NCBI RefSeq assembly: GCF_037975245.1
Contig: NC_092577.1
Coordinates: forward strand, 10,205,013 to 10,258,512
DNA from: Apostichopus japonicus
Taxonomy: Eukaryota > Echinodermata > Holothuroidea > Aspidochirotida > Stichopodidae
DNA length: 53,500 bases
Reading direction: 5' to 3'
A program made the translations under genes and the position numbers. The notes under the pieces are model-generated. The model was not told where the DNA came from. It was given only the letters and a program-made list of their open reading frames with translations, and did no database searches. How positions within the stretch are numbered: position 1 is the stretch's first letter; each line of letters opens with the position of its first letter. Below are positions 1 through 11,239 of this stretch, one piece after another.

Positions 1-680
1 GCTGAAGACGAATATTGCCCGTGGCTCTCTGAAGACTCTAGGACTCTCTAATTCTCGGACGTGGAATAACGGTATGACTTGAAAGAGAGCAGAAGAATTT
101 AATTGGCACACAAAGTTAGTTCAACTGTGAACTGTATATATCTTGACGAGTTGCAGGACATGCAGGAGGATGTGGGAGGATTTTTTAAATTTATTTTTTG
201 TATTTTATAAAATGTTACGTTCTGTCAGGTCGATCCACGTTGGAATTGGTTTAAAAATGTGTTTAACTTCCATTATTTCTTAAAATAGTAACAGGACTGA
301 AAGTCTGGAATTTTTCGACATGTGAATGTTAATTACAGTAATGTATCAATGTTTATGAGATCAGTACTAGTGATTAATGCGTTTCACAATAACTAGGCTG
401 AGTACATTAACTATTAGGAGTACTCTCAGCCTGGCAATCAGTAACCACACACTGTGGGTCTATACTAAGTCCATGGTAAGCTATTATAATGTGTAGTGGA
501 AATAGGGCATGTAGGTGGTACATTAGATTGTACTGCGATTGACAGATGAACTCTTTAAAACCGATCACTAACGATCACTTAACGATTGATGTGTTTCTTC
601 AGAATGAAGATATGTCACTAAATAAACACCATAGACTTCAGGGATGGTAATGTAAATTCGGAAAGAGGGATAAAAAGAAA
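1..680. other. No feature recognised
   Basis: AT-rich unique-looking sequence without a convincing ORF, splice-bounded exon or repeat. It could be first-intron or intergenic DNA. Confidence 0.4.
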
Positions 681-965
681 TTTGTACTACATCAGTGACT
701 GTATGACACAACATGCACAGCAACACTGTAGGGATGTGTGACAGGTTGATTTATTATGGACAAAATGCAGTAGGGGTGTGATACTGAATACCAATGAACC
801 CATTTCAAGTATCCTACACTGTTGCTGTACATGTTATGTACAGTCACTGAAGTAGTACAATATTTTTTTTATATGCTGGTGTGATACTGAATACCAATGA
901 ACCAGTTTCAAGTATCCTACAGTGTTGCTGTACATGTTGTGTACAGTCACTGATGTAGGACAAAT
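681..965. repeat. Foldback repeat with a duplicated right arm
   Basis: The segment 681-732 is an inverted, diverged copy of 813-862. The right-arm unit is present again at 916-965 as part of a direct duplication with a period of 103 bp; the words GGTGTGATACTGAATACC recur at 775 and 878. The arms include short inner palindromes such as CTGTACATGTT/ATGTACAG. This looks like a decayed MITE or foldback element with a local tandem duplication. Confidence 0.6.
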
Positions 966-982
966 TTTTTGTATGTGCTGGA

Positions 983-1630
983 GCTGTCATATATACTGTA
1001 AAGTTTAAATTATAAGTTAAAAAAGAAGCTTGAATCTTTTACAATAAATTATTATGATAAATCAAACAGAGGTGCTTGAGCAGCGCTCTTGTGAGCTTTG
1101 ACTGCACCATCGTGTTCAACAGAGATAGAACTGTCACCGTGTATGTCAGTAGAGTATTTGTACAGCTTCAGTACTCTTATGTACATAACTGATAACCAAG
1201 AAATCCTGCCAGGAATTCTCTTCAACTAACTCGAGCTCGATATTTGAGAGACCTGGATCCTCCCTCCCTCATCAGACTACTAAACTTTTCAAGTGTGCAG
1301 CATTTTTGATTAACTTTGATAAGAAGTGCTTGCCTCTCTCTGCTCAGTTAACAACATTGATGAAAACCAGCAGACTTGGTGATTGTCATGCTCTTTCCAA
1401 ACAAGCTCTTAAAAAAACATCCATCTGAAGCACAAGAACAGGTCGGTCTGTGTGAAGAGAGAGGGTAGAATATTAAACCACTGAATACATGTTTGAAAAT
1501 GATTTTCCAATGTCAGAGGTTGATCACATGTGTGAAATATTTTGTTGTATATCTGCTCTATTGTTATACTGTATTGTATATACATACATGACTAAACTCC
1601 CATCCATAGTGTATATGACGTGTAAGTGTC
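983..1630. other. No feature recognised
   Basis: Non-repetitive AT-rich DNA. No exon or RNA gene is supported. Confidence 0.35.
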
Positions 1631-1644
1631 TGCAGTGCACATAA

Positions 1645-1795
1645 TGAGAAAAAGGAAAAAAAAGGGAAAAAAAAGAAAAAAAATGAGTAAAAAAGAAAAA
1701 GAAAAAAAATAGAGGAAAAAAAAAGAAAAAAAAAATGAGAAAAAAAAAGGAAGAAAGAGAGGGGAAAAAAAGAGAAAAAAAACCCCAAAAATGGT
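1645..1795 (+). repeat. Polypurine (A/G) low-complexity tract
   Basis: About 150 bases made almost only of A and G on the + strand, with A-runs separated by single Gs. Open frames on the opposite strand here are Phe/Ser-rich artefacts of this composition. Confidence 0.85.
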
Positions 1796-1809
1796 AAAGA
1801 ATCAAGAAA

Positions 1810-3228
1810 TAATAAGAAAGGAGAAAAATCCAAAATGGTAAAGAATCAATAATTCCCTCTCTTGAAGGATCTACATATCATCTTATTATCCAGAAGCACA
1901 TCTCCAAAGGAAAGATTGGATGAGAATGAAAGGTTTCTTTTGGGGAACCTTTATGTAGAACTGCTGTAGTAAGTTTTTATAGGCAACATTGCACTAGTTA
2001 CTGTACTTATGCTGTACATGTATTGGGTAATATAGGTATAAAGTAGAATATGCTGAAATATGTAGAAATAGTATACAGGAAATTCAGGGAATATCTTGTC
2101 CAGTATCTCATCGCAATTCAAAATGGTCAAAGGTGCTGCCACACAAGATGTACAGCAATTTTTTTTTGACACAGGAACAATAATATTTTATATGATAGAA
2201 AATTCAGACACTTCAAAACTGCTGTATCTACTGTATGTACACAAGATTTTTAAGGAATCAATAATTCCCTGAAATTATAAGAAATAAAAGTTAGTCCCAG
2301 CAAATGGGTTTAAATATTTCCAGCCAAGTCAGTTGAAGAGACATCGAGCCCAGTAGAGTCTGAGGTGTTATTGTATTTCTGTCCTGAACTTTATTTATCA
2401 TAAACAGTGGATTCCTGTGAAAAGATCAGTCTCAAAAAACATAGTTGTGGTCTTCTGAAGGGTAGATTTGGAGTAAGTGTGGCAGTGCCCCAGTAGGGGT
2501 GGGGGGGGGGGTGGTGGGTGGAACTGTCAAGTCATGTTGTTTGGGTAGATCAGACAGTGCATATGTTAAGTCGGGAGAAGGTGAAAGGTAATCTCGCTCG
2601 TAAAAATCCCCAAGTTTACCAGTAAGTTTTGGTGAATTCTTTGAAATGGTTGTACTTTATAGTTTTCATGTGTGATATTTATGATCAGGTTGGTTTATGT
2701 TTGTAGGGTGTAAAGTATTTATTACATCAGTAGTGGTGTTATTATTGTGGTCAAATTTGTAAGTTTAAAAAAAAACCCACACAGTACAGTATGCTGAAGA
2801 TAGAAAAATCAAAGCCGGTGTGTGTCTTGGTAAAAACCTCCTGTCCAAACAGTTTAAAATTCCACCAGTTGTACAAAGGTCAATTTTCTTTCTTTAAGAA
2901 ACCAAAACCTGCCTACAGGTGAGGTTGGACAGATAGGCAGGCCTACTACTTACCGTATGGCCTAATTATTTGTGCTTGCCAAATTCCTCACTCAGATTTA
3001 CATCAAGGGTGAGCACAGAATTGTTAATCTAAGACTGCCTGCCAATAGATAACTCTGTTGTTAGTTAACCCTATTGAGCACTGGATGTCAGGGAAGGGAA
3101 GAAAACAGAAGGGGGGGGGGGGGGAAACAGGGAAGGAAGTTATTTTTGGAGAAGAGTGAACAGTGATCAGATGACTACTCTCTAGGTCCCAATCATTGCT
3201 CTCTATGCACCCTGTGTCCACTAAATCT
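1810..3228. other. No gene; G-run and short low-complexity tracts
   Basis: Unique AT-rich sequence with G-runs at 2497-2515 and 3112-3124. No exon is supported. Confidence 0.35.
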
Positions 3229-3357
3229 TATGGCGAGCGATCTTTCCAGTACTCCTCAACCCTTCTTTGGAATAAACTCCCACTCAACAAAAAGAATGTC
3301 GTGTCTGTGGAGATGTTCAAAACTGTTTTGAAGACACACCTGTTTTCATTGTTATAA
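3229..3357 (+). pseudogene. C-terminal end of a CR1/L2-type LINE reverse transcriptase ORF
   Basis: Frame 3229-3357 reads YGERSFQYSSTLLWNKLPLN followed by a K-rich linker, VEMFKTVLKTHLF and a stop. The LWNxLP and FK..LKTHLF signatures are the usual last residues of non-LTR retrotransposon polyproteins of the CR1/L2/Jockey group. The sequence after the stop is AT-rich with the word GCGCTGTATAAGAACTG, typical of such 3' UTRs, to about 3476. Only this 3' stub is present, as expected from 5' truncation on insertion. Confidence 0.8.
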
Positions 3358-3479
3358 TTGTTATGTTTACTCTTATTGTATATTGTGTACATATCTTTCA
3401 CTTTCTTTTGTACAGCGCGAGGAGACTTTATTGTAAGTTGCGCTGTATAAGAACTGTTTATTATTTGTTATTATTAGGT

Positions 3480-5770
3480 CGGGCTCTAATGCACCTCCAT
3501 ATTCTTGCCCCTCCCCCAATAACCTGTTTACTTTGGTTTTGAAGGCACAACCCCCGAAAAATAGAAAGTTGGGTATGTCTTACCTGGAAGTGTTCAAGAA
3601 AGCCCCTATCGGTTTGAGGGGGGGGGGGAGGTGGAAAGGGGCCTCCTTGACCTTAGACATCCCTAGACACCTGTCAGATCTAGGCATTTGATATTCAGGC
3701 AATATGCTGAAAGCAAACATGGTCTGTAAAATGAAAAGTGCAAATATTGTGGCATTTCTGTCATAATATAGCATACAGTATAATATAGCATAAAGTGTTC
3801 AAAAGGCAAAATATTCTGTTGCTATTTGTAGGTCTTAGAGTTACCAAGCCACAAATACAGCCTTGAAGTACATGTATGCATTAGTTGCTTTCAAGCCTCA
3901 GTTTATAACAGATAAAAAAAAGGTCAGAAAAAGCAGTTAGTTCCTTTCACGTTGCTCTGACATTTGAATATCAAATTGATTCCACAGATGCTGGAGGTGT
4001 TCAGTGCTGAGCTGCAACTCTCAGGAGTTTGTTAGAAAAACATAACAAAAATTTGGGAATATATCTTTCCCTAACTTCCAGATGTTTTTATGGTTTAGTC
4101 AGGACAGCTTCTATTGGCTATGAAAGACAAACATATACGTGGAAAATATATTTCAGAATTTTTTTCCCCTCTTTGATGGTAATGTACATATAGTCTGTTC
4201 ACTATACTGTAGGATTCTCTGAGCACTTGCACTTTTCCGTCTCTGGGAGTTAAAAATGTTTGTTTTTGCCAGAAAATGACATTTACTGGTTCTAAAGCTA
4301 TTACCAGGGCAACAGAGGTTAATGCTATGGCTTGGCAGAGAGGTGTATAATAAAAGCAGCGTCCCTGATGACACTGGAAATACAATAGAACGAAAAAGTG
4401 CACTGTTGGTCTCAATTAGACAAACAAAAGTAATACAGGTGGCTTGATGTGACTTTGAATAAGGATATAGCATGTATAGGTGGTAAGGTGGGGGAAAGGG
4501 GTAGGGTAAGGGTGGGATAGGGGTGGTACTTGCAAGGGCAACCCCTCCCCTACCCCCTCCTCCCATGGTACAGTAGGCCACCTGTTTCCTGTTCATACCT
4601 TACAGTGTACTTGTTTAAAGAACAATCAAGGTATTATTTAAACCGTGATCTAAAATACAAAACGTCTGATCAAATATCTTCAAATTCTGAGATATTCTTA
4701 TATCGCTGAGCAGAACTCATCCACAAAATATATAATCTGAAGTTTCTAGAGAACCTGTCTGCTCACCACTCCAGCACCCCCACACCGATGTGTTCTAGAG
4801 AGTGACGTGGTCAACCTGTAAGGACGTCCCCCACCCCCCTAGTGGCAAGTGTCGTAAGGGACGGGGTTGGGGCATGGGGTGACTGCTTAATTTTCCATTC
4901 AATCACCCTAGCATTGTGTACATGTATACCGTACATGAATTAAAAAGATAGAAATCTTTGATATTCAATGATCCATGTTTGACTGCTGTGTTGCCTACTT
5001 CAAGTCATTATATCCAAACCTACTTACAAACTGGGAAAGCTGAGGGGGAAAAAGAAGGCTATTTTGGAAGTCAAAGAAGCACTTTCTGATGTCCCATAGC
5101 TTCCTTCCGATGTTTGAATTTGGCAGCTACCGTAACTATTATCTTTGCAGGAGAATCCATCTAGTGTCGTTGACCTAGAAAGTGGAGAATTAGGTGGGGA
5201 AAAAATGTGGAAAAAAGAGGAAAAGGCACTTGCCCATAATCTGTTTTAAGGTAGAGAAATTTGTGCTGTTTTGGAATGAATCTGTTTTCACTATGCATTT
5301 GTGAAAGAAAGGATATCCCTTCAGTTGAAACCTGTCTCTGGGCGGCAAAGAAAACTGAAGAGTTGGGTTTGGATAATTAAACCACAGGGGGCGGTGAGCA
5401 AAATGAAAAGTAAGGAGTGTCCTGAATTTAGTTGACTGCTCTCCTACCTATCTCAGCAGTTCAAAGACACTTTCATATCTATTAACTACCCTTGTGTACT
5501 CCCATTGACCCTTAGTTTCCTTTTTCACACCCCCTACTCCCCCCTATCCTTTCTAACTCCAGTGTTCAATTTAAATACCATTCTGAATCTGTTCATGTAC
5601 AGTTTTCCAAATTTTTTTTGGATCCACAGAATTGATTTGGGTTAAATGTTCATTTGTGTTCATGATTTGTGGATTAAAAGGCCTAAAAAACCCCATTTTG
5701 TGTGAAGTTAGTCAGCTGGCTAGTCGTTGTAATTTTCTGAGATCACTTGTCCGTATCGTACGTACAGTTT
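3480..5770. other. No gene recognised
   Basis: Unique sequence with a G-run (3619-3630) and a purine/pyrimidine-skewed patch at 4480-4565 that is poor in A/T. Open frames on the minus strand here are proline-rich products of the skew. No splice-bounded exon is supported. Confidence 0.35.
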
Positions 5771-5779
5771 CACCATCAT

Positions 5780-6159
5780 TATTATGATAATTTTTTAGGT
5801 TTACAGTCTTGTACAGGGCCAAGGCCCTTTCACACGACTTTTACAACTTAACCCTGGTCTTTGGTAACTTGTCACACCCACACCAAAGTGTGCACAATTC
5901 AATGAATCCCTCCTAGGGCACCACAGTGCACCATATCTACGTGTCCCCGGGGACCTCCCATAGGGTGCAGCCACAAACCGGCGCACTCAACTATATTTAC
6001 AAGTTATCTCTCAAGTCCCTATTTATACACCTGGGTTAAGAGAGGCAATGGAGATAAAGCGCCTTGCCCAGGGAAACAGCGCAATGATCTGGCCAGGGCT
6101 CGAACCTGTAATCCTTAGATCACAAGTCCACTGCCTTAACCACTTGACCACAACGCTCC
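5780..6159 (-). mobile_element. tRNA-derived SINE (minus strand) with 9-bp target duplication
   Basis: Read on the minus strand from 6159, the sequence starts with a tRNA-like head. It has an A box (TGGTCAAGTGG, about 6140-6150) and a B box (GGTTCGAGCCC, 6096-6106), the internal RNA polymerase III promoter. A roughly 280-base body follows, including GGGCAAGGCGCTTTATCTCC, ending in an A/T-rich tail near 5780. CACCATCAT occurs immediately outside both ends (5771-5779 and 6160-6168), a 9-bp target-site duplication that fixes the borders. This is a retroposed copy, not a tRNA gene. Confidence 0.82.
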
Positions 6160-6169
6160 CACCATCATC

Positions 6170-6930
6170 GCAAGATCGTTCAAACTAGGCTAGTTCAAAC
6201 TTAGTGGTAAATTTCCCACAGTCCTTGGATTTTTGGCATCGTGACATAAACCTGACAAAGAGGTCTGCTTATTAGATCCGTTGTACAGGATTGTGTTCCT
6301 TTGCTCAAAGCTGTACCAAGCAGGGATGTTGGCAGAAGCATTGATTTTTTTTTGTATCCCTAAATGAGTATAGGAACAGTCAGGAAGCATCTCTTTAGCC
6401 AAATTTGAACTTGGAACAGCCAAGCCAACCCATCATCTTTTCCTTATATATAGTTACAGAGATCTTTGCGATGAAAGTACTCTCTCCCAAAACAACTAAG
6501 AATAGTCCCTAACACACTGTAGCATACGCAAACTGGAGCCTATACCGCAATGTTTGTTTTTTACCCCAGGCTCAACCCTGCATTAGGATCTGAAGTTTTT
6601 CACTTTCTCTGTCTTTTAAAGTTTTTTCTTGTTATTCAAGGTAGATCTTTAAAAGTGTTAAAAAGTGTTCACACTGGTAACAGTGCCAAATTCATTAGGT
6701 CTTGTTGAGAGCTTTCAATATTTCAGATTCATTATTTGCAAAATTCATCTCCATTACAGAAATATACCTTTTAGTAATCAGTAAGGAAAATCACATAAAA
6801 AAAAAAAAATAAAAACCCATGCAAAGCAGATGTGGCTTCATGATTGTCGTACTGCATGGGGACTTGATCCAGTCTTTTGGAATAATTTTTTTCTTCTACA
6901 AGCCTGTTTGGTGTACGTTATTCGTGACAG
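6170..6930. other. No feature recognised
   Basis: Mostly unique DNA with an A-run at 6798-6811. Nothing coding is supported. Confidence 0.3.
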
Positions 6931-6934
6931 TTAG

Positions 6935-8005
6935 CTCTATCACATCGGCCAATATTAAACTACGATTTGTGGCTCCTTCAAAGCTTGCAGAAGGAAACAA
7001 GCAAACGTCTATGGCAAGCCAATTGCTCAATAAATCGAAAAACATGGATTATCGGTCGAAAAACCATGTTTATCGGCTCATAAACCATGTTTTTCGATCG
7101 AAAAACCATGTTTATCGACCGATAAGCATGGATTTTCGGTTGATAAACACGGTTTATCGGCGAGAATCCATGTTTATCGCTTGAGAAACATGGATGATCA
7201 CTGATAAACATGGTTTTTCGGCGATAAACATGGTTTTCCAGTCGAAAAACATGGTTTATCGGTCACAAAGTGTGTTTTCAAGCGATAAACATGGCTTATC
7301 TGTGACAATCCATGTTTATCTGCGATAATCCATGTTTTTCAAGCGATAAACATGGTTTTTCGAGGGATAAACATGGTTTTTCGCCGATAAACCATGTTTT
7401 TCAAGCGATAAACATGGTTTTTTGCCGATAAACCATGTTATATCCGATAAACCATGTTTATCGCGTAAAAACATAGCTACGGTCCCGCACAATCTGCATA
7501 TGGACAAGTGCGGAATAATAATCGGCAACGCACAGGCTTAGTAATAGTAAACTATGCCCATCGGTCGATAAACATGGTTTATCGCCGATAAACATGGATT
7601 TCCGACGAAAAACATGGTTTATCAGTCGATAAACCATGTTTATCGACGATAAACCATGTTTATCTGTCGAAAAACATGGTTTATCGCCGATAAACATGGT
7701 TTATTGCCGATAAACATGGATTTTCGAAAAAAACTTGGAATATCTAATGAAAATCCCTGTTTATCGTTCGATAAACCATGTTTCTCAGAAAAACCATGTT
7801 TATCTGCCGATAATCATGGTTTTTCGGTGAAAAACCATGTTTATCGGTCGATAAACATGGTTTTTCGGTCGATAAACATGGTTTTTCGAGTGATAAACAT
7901 GGTTTATCGGTTGATAAACATGGTTTTGCGACCGAAAATCCATGTTTCTCGATTTATTGAGCATTTGGCTTGCCATAAACGTCACAGGTTCTACATGTGA
8001 TAGAG
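6935..8005. mobile_element. Terminal-inverted-repeat element filled with a palindromic 20-22-bp satellite
   Basis: The ends carry a perfect 11-bp inverted repeat, CTCTATCACAT at 6935-6945 and its complement at 7995-8005. Inner arms of 43 bp (7005-7047 and 7940-7982) are inverted copies with about four differences. The left side has about 45 extra bases between the outer and inner repeat. Between the arms lies a dense array of CATG-centred palindromic units. No transposase frame exists. No clear target duplication was found outside the 11-bp ends. It is probably a non-autonomous DNA element whose interior expanded as a satellite; superfamily unknown. Confidence 0.7.
7043..7945. repeat. Array of about 36 near-palindromic units (consensus CGATAAACATGGTTTATCG)
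   Basis: Units of 20-22 bases repeat through the region. Each is an imperfect palindrome around CATG with arms ATAAAC/GTTTAT or AAAAAC/GTTTTT, usually lacking one base of perfect symmetry. Adjacent units meet at a second palindromic junction, ATCGRYCGAT. The array therefore reads almost the same on both strands. It is interrupted at about 7462-7558 by non-repeat sequence with its own CCGCAC/GTGCGG inverted pair. Open frames on both strands are artefacts of the repeat. Confidence 0.88.
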
Positions 8006-8670
8006 ATCTATGCAGTTTGTAATAAACAACTTCCCCCCAAAAATAAAAGGGAAACCTTATCCCTGGAATGAAAAGTATGAAAGTTTGTACAGATTATGTA
8101 AACAAAAGTCTGCTGCACATTGAAGGGATATTCCCATTGTACCAGATGGTAATCCCATAAACATGCTATATACCTGTCAGGTATGATGAAAACCACACAT
8201 CCTCGTATAAACACATGTTTTTACCACAAACATACAATATGGATGTTTTAAGAAGTTTGATATATTTATCTGACAACATAAAATCTCTCAAAATTCATAT
8301 ATTTGAAGATAAAAGTAAACACAATTTTTGACATGGGCTTCACCAAGGTCGTGGTCTTGAAAATAGGGTGGTTAATATTTATTTTGTAGCAATTAACATA
8401 TTTGGGCATTGTTATGCCTTTGAATGGTACCCTGTACTACAGTAAGTAGAGCACCAACTGGGGAAGTTGGTAGGCAGCATTCAGTCTAACTGATGTTCCT
8501 TGAAGTTTTGGGGGGGGGGGGGGGGAGCTCCAGATCATGGTACTTCCTTCATTTTCTGTAAGAAATATTTCCTTTTGCTCAGATTAAACAATCAAAGTGC
8601 TTTGAGTGCATTGTTCAACTTGGAAAAAAAAAACAAAAGAAACAAAAGAAAAAACAATTTAGTTCATTTC
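8006..8670. other. No gene; long G-run
   Basis: Unique sequence with a 17-G run at 8509-8525 and an A-rich patch near 8621-8655. No exon is supported. Confidence 0.35.
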
Positions 8671-8810
8671 TCGCTTACCTGTCTCCTCATAACCTCAGCA
8701 TTCTCACTACTGTGTTCAGAGTGAACTGTTAACCCTTGAACACTGCGCCCTCTATGACCAGACCCTGCCAGTCGATGATCCCCCTCCTCATTTTACCACC
8801 CAAATTGTTT
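8671..8810 (+). repeat. Dispersed repeat, TTACCTGTCTCC family, copy 1
   Basis: A roughly 100-140-bp diverged unit. It starts with CTTACCTGTCTCC, then a CTCA/CTAC-rich part, then GTTAACCCTT, and ends with CACTGCGCCCTCTATGACC. The same arrangement recurs at 10010-10105, 10158-10290, 22475-22550, 32215-32315 and 40300-40450, and inverted at 38190-38285. Family unknown. Confidence 0.6.
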
Positions 8811-9113
8811 GGAACGTTGGTTTTTGACTTTAGTTTGCTTTTTATCTGTTCGATGGAAAGAAATATAACAAGCAAAGCTAAAACACTTACCCCTACCCTA
8901 AGAGAGAGAGAGAGGTTGGAGGGGGAATAATCTAGAACAAAAGGTTTGCAGTTGGTGATGAATGATGGTTCATGGATTATTTTGCTTTCATCCAAAATTT
9001 TGCTACAGTTTTGTGTACATACTGTACAGTATACATGTACAGTACTTTATCGCTTCTGGGTAACAAATGTGACAAAAAAAAGAAGAAAAATCACATGATT
9101 ATGAACTGATGAT

Positions 9114-9202
9114 CATATGTAGAATGCTTTTGTGAGGATCAGGCATTCAACTCTCTCATATGTAGAATGCTTTTGTCAGGATGAGGGCATTCAACTCTCC
9201 GG
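9114..9202 (+). repeat. Two-copy direct repeat of about 45 bp
   Basis: CATATGTAGAATGCTTTTGT followed by AGGAT and GGCATTCAACTCTC occurs twice in direct succession. Confidence 0.75.
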
Positions 9203-10004
9203 TTTCAGTGCACTTCAACTGCTGTAATTGCCTCACCATACTCAAGAACATGTGAGTTGGAATGAAGGGAATAGACCCAAGATATGTCGAAATTATGCCT
9301 TAGATACAGGTGATGTTGTACAAATTATTGAAAATGAATATCTCGTATCCTTCCCATCCACACCTTGGTCCCTCCACCTGTCCCCCCTCGTATACCCACC
9401 ACCTTCCCATCCCAACTTCTCCATGACTAAACATGTATGAAAATGGTGAGGTGGTTGCCAATGTATTATGTCCAAGTTTTGTTCTTTGTGTTCATCCATG
9501 TACGATAAGTTTGCTTTGTGTGTACAAGAGTGAACCAGCGTTGCGTGGTAAGGTAAACTACTACGACAGGCTGTCGCCCAAGGATGGCGACATGACATTT
9601 TGTGTTTTAGTATAGAATTCTTGATGGTTAGAACAGATGGGTGGTGCAGTAATGTAACATCTGATGGATTTTTTTCAATGTTTTGTATTTAAACAAAGCA
9701 AAGGAATAATATTGTCTACTGACCAGGATTATTATAAGTCCACTGTTTTTAATTGGGATTATAAGTCCACTGTTTCTTGATGTCTAAGACAATAGTGTTA
9801 GAGTATATATGAGAGTACAGCATTGTCTGGTGCAGCTGTGGATATGAAGGATAATTCCAAACCCATCCTGGTTTTGGTGGCAGAATCAGAATTTTTGAGA
9901 TTCCCAAATATATATATTTTGCCTCGACCTTTGCCCCAAGTGGAATTCAATAAGTTCCCCAAACAGTGTCAGTGTTAGCATTCTTGTATTGACTTCATAT
10001 CTTC
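9203..10004. other. No feature recognised
   Basis: No supported exon. A 19-base direct repeat ATTATAAGTCCACTGTTT occurs at about 9729 and 9761. Confidence 0.3.
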
Positions 10005-10009
10005 ACTTA

Positions 10010-10290
10010 CCTGTCTCTCCACAACTTAAGCATTCTCGCTCTACCATTTCGAGAGCGAACTTTTAACCCTTTTAGCACCTTACATACGCTCTCTTTGACC
10101 GGTCATTATATAACCAGTTTCTATAACATACTGTAGTCCTACAATTTACTACGTTCCTTGCTTACCTGTCTCCCCACGACCTTTGCACCCTCCTACCGTG
10201 CCTAGAATTTCCTGGTAAGCTTTTAAAACTGTGCGCCCTCTATGAACGGCTCCTCTGGTCACCACCCTTCCTTCTCATTCCACCATCCAA
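10010..10290 (+). repeat. Dispersed repeat, TTACCTGTCTCC family, copies 2 and 3 in tandem
   Basis: Two diverged copies lie about 150 bases apart (10010-10105 and 10158-10290). The second ends with TGCGCCCTCTATGAACGG, like copy 1. Their closeness suggests local duplication. Confidence 0.55.
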
Positions 10291-10750
10291 AGTGCTTGTT
10301 CATTATATAACCTCTTGCTATAACATAATCCTGCACTTCACCAAATCCCTCTTTTTAGAAATACTTAAAATTCCTATTCTTCAAATAACTCATGAATCCC
10401 ATGTTGCAGTTGCCTTGTCTTGCAGACGGAATAGGAAAACTAGCTCTGATGTTTTTGTTGGCAGTTATAGCACAGGACTATTTTGAAATCTTTTGTGAGC
10501 TCTGCAGAAATTGTATGTATGAGTCATTCAAACTTGCTCAAAAATCATTTGCCAACTCCTTACAGGATCTTGGCTATAGATGCAGGCCTATTGTGTAAAG
10601 AAGGTGTATAACTTTAGTTCTGTTTAGGGATAATGTCAAAGCAGAAGTCAGCTGAAAGCAGAATTGAAAAGAGTTTGAACATATTAAATTATTCCTCTAT
10701 ATAGATTGCAGTCACATTTAGTGTATTAAGTTGTATTAAAAGTTGTATTT

Positions 10751-10840
10751 GCGAAACATCAAGCCAACTTACTTTTACACATTCTCTTACACAGGCTCTC
10801 TAGTGGATAAGCAGTTTGCTAACAGTTTTATTTTATTTTT
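10751..10840 (+). mobile_element. Short retroelement fragment with 10-bp target duplication
   Basis: The sequence from GCGAAACATCAAGCC to the TTTTATTTTATTTTT tail matches 16730-16816 nearly base for base, but starts later, so it is 5' truncated. AGTTGTATTT stands directly on each side (10741-10750 and 10841-10850), a 10-bp duplication that proves insertion. Family: see the longer copy at 16687-16821. Confidence 0.82.
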
Positions 10841-10939
10841 AGTTGTATTTTCGTCTTTCGTTGGTCTTGTCTCCCCAACTTAACCAGCTTCCAACCACCA
10901 AAACAAATTCGGTCCCTCCTTCCCTCCCCCTTACCTCAC

Positions 10940-11235
10940 GGTGCTGTGGCCGAGTGGATAAAGGCGGTGGCATTTGAAGCAATGAGGCTTAGCAATCGGG
11001 ACGTTCAGGGTTCGATTCCCGGCCGGGTCATAGTAAGATGGGTTTTTCATCCAAGAGCAATCTACGGCTTTCCCATCTGAAATGACTTTCTAAATTGAAA
11101 AGATTCCAAATTTGAGTTAAAATGTTGAATTGGAAGCCACCCGACATGTAAGTTGTAATCCATAAGCCCTTAAGGGTTTCTCCCACATTTGTGGTCGCTT
11201 AAGCGTCGTAAAAATAACTGCTGATTATATTTACA
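10940..11235 (+). mobile_element. tRNA-derived SINE (plus strand)
   Basis: It starts with a Ser/Leu-tRNA-like head: A box TGGCCGAGTGG near 10947-10957 and B box GGTTCGATTCC near 11009-11019. The body follows, with TTTTTCATCCAAGAGCAATC, and a 3' part CTTAAGCGTCGTAAAAATAAC. The anticodon arm does not fold properly and there is no pol III T-run directly after the head. It is therefore a SINE and not a functional tRNA gene. The 3' border is approximate and no target duplication was recognised. Confidence 0.75.
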
Positions 11236-11239
11236 GGAG

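Noticed and set aside
1524-1833. Phe/Ser-rich membrane-protein-like frames
   Set aside because: They are the complement of a polypurine tract and carry no other signal.
6819-7697. Open frames on both strands reading repeated HVYR/INMVF residues
   Set aside because: They are translations of the palindromic satellite; the same peptide appears on both strands, and there is no splice or family support.
7020-7960. CRISPR-like regular repeat spacing
   Set aside because: The units are contiguous palindromes without unique spacers, and the context is a eukaryotic genome.
10392-10598. Candidate signal-peptide exon for syndecan (MFLLAVIAQ stretch after an acceptor-like site)
   Set aside because: No GT donor at a suitable phase-0 position after the hydrophobic stretch, and the frame continues without syndecan features.
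10940-11025. Functional tRNA-Ser/Leu gene
   Set aside because: A and B boxes are present, but the anticodon arm does not pair, and a SINE body follows directly instead of a terminator.
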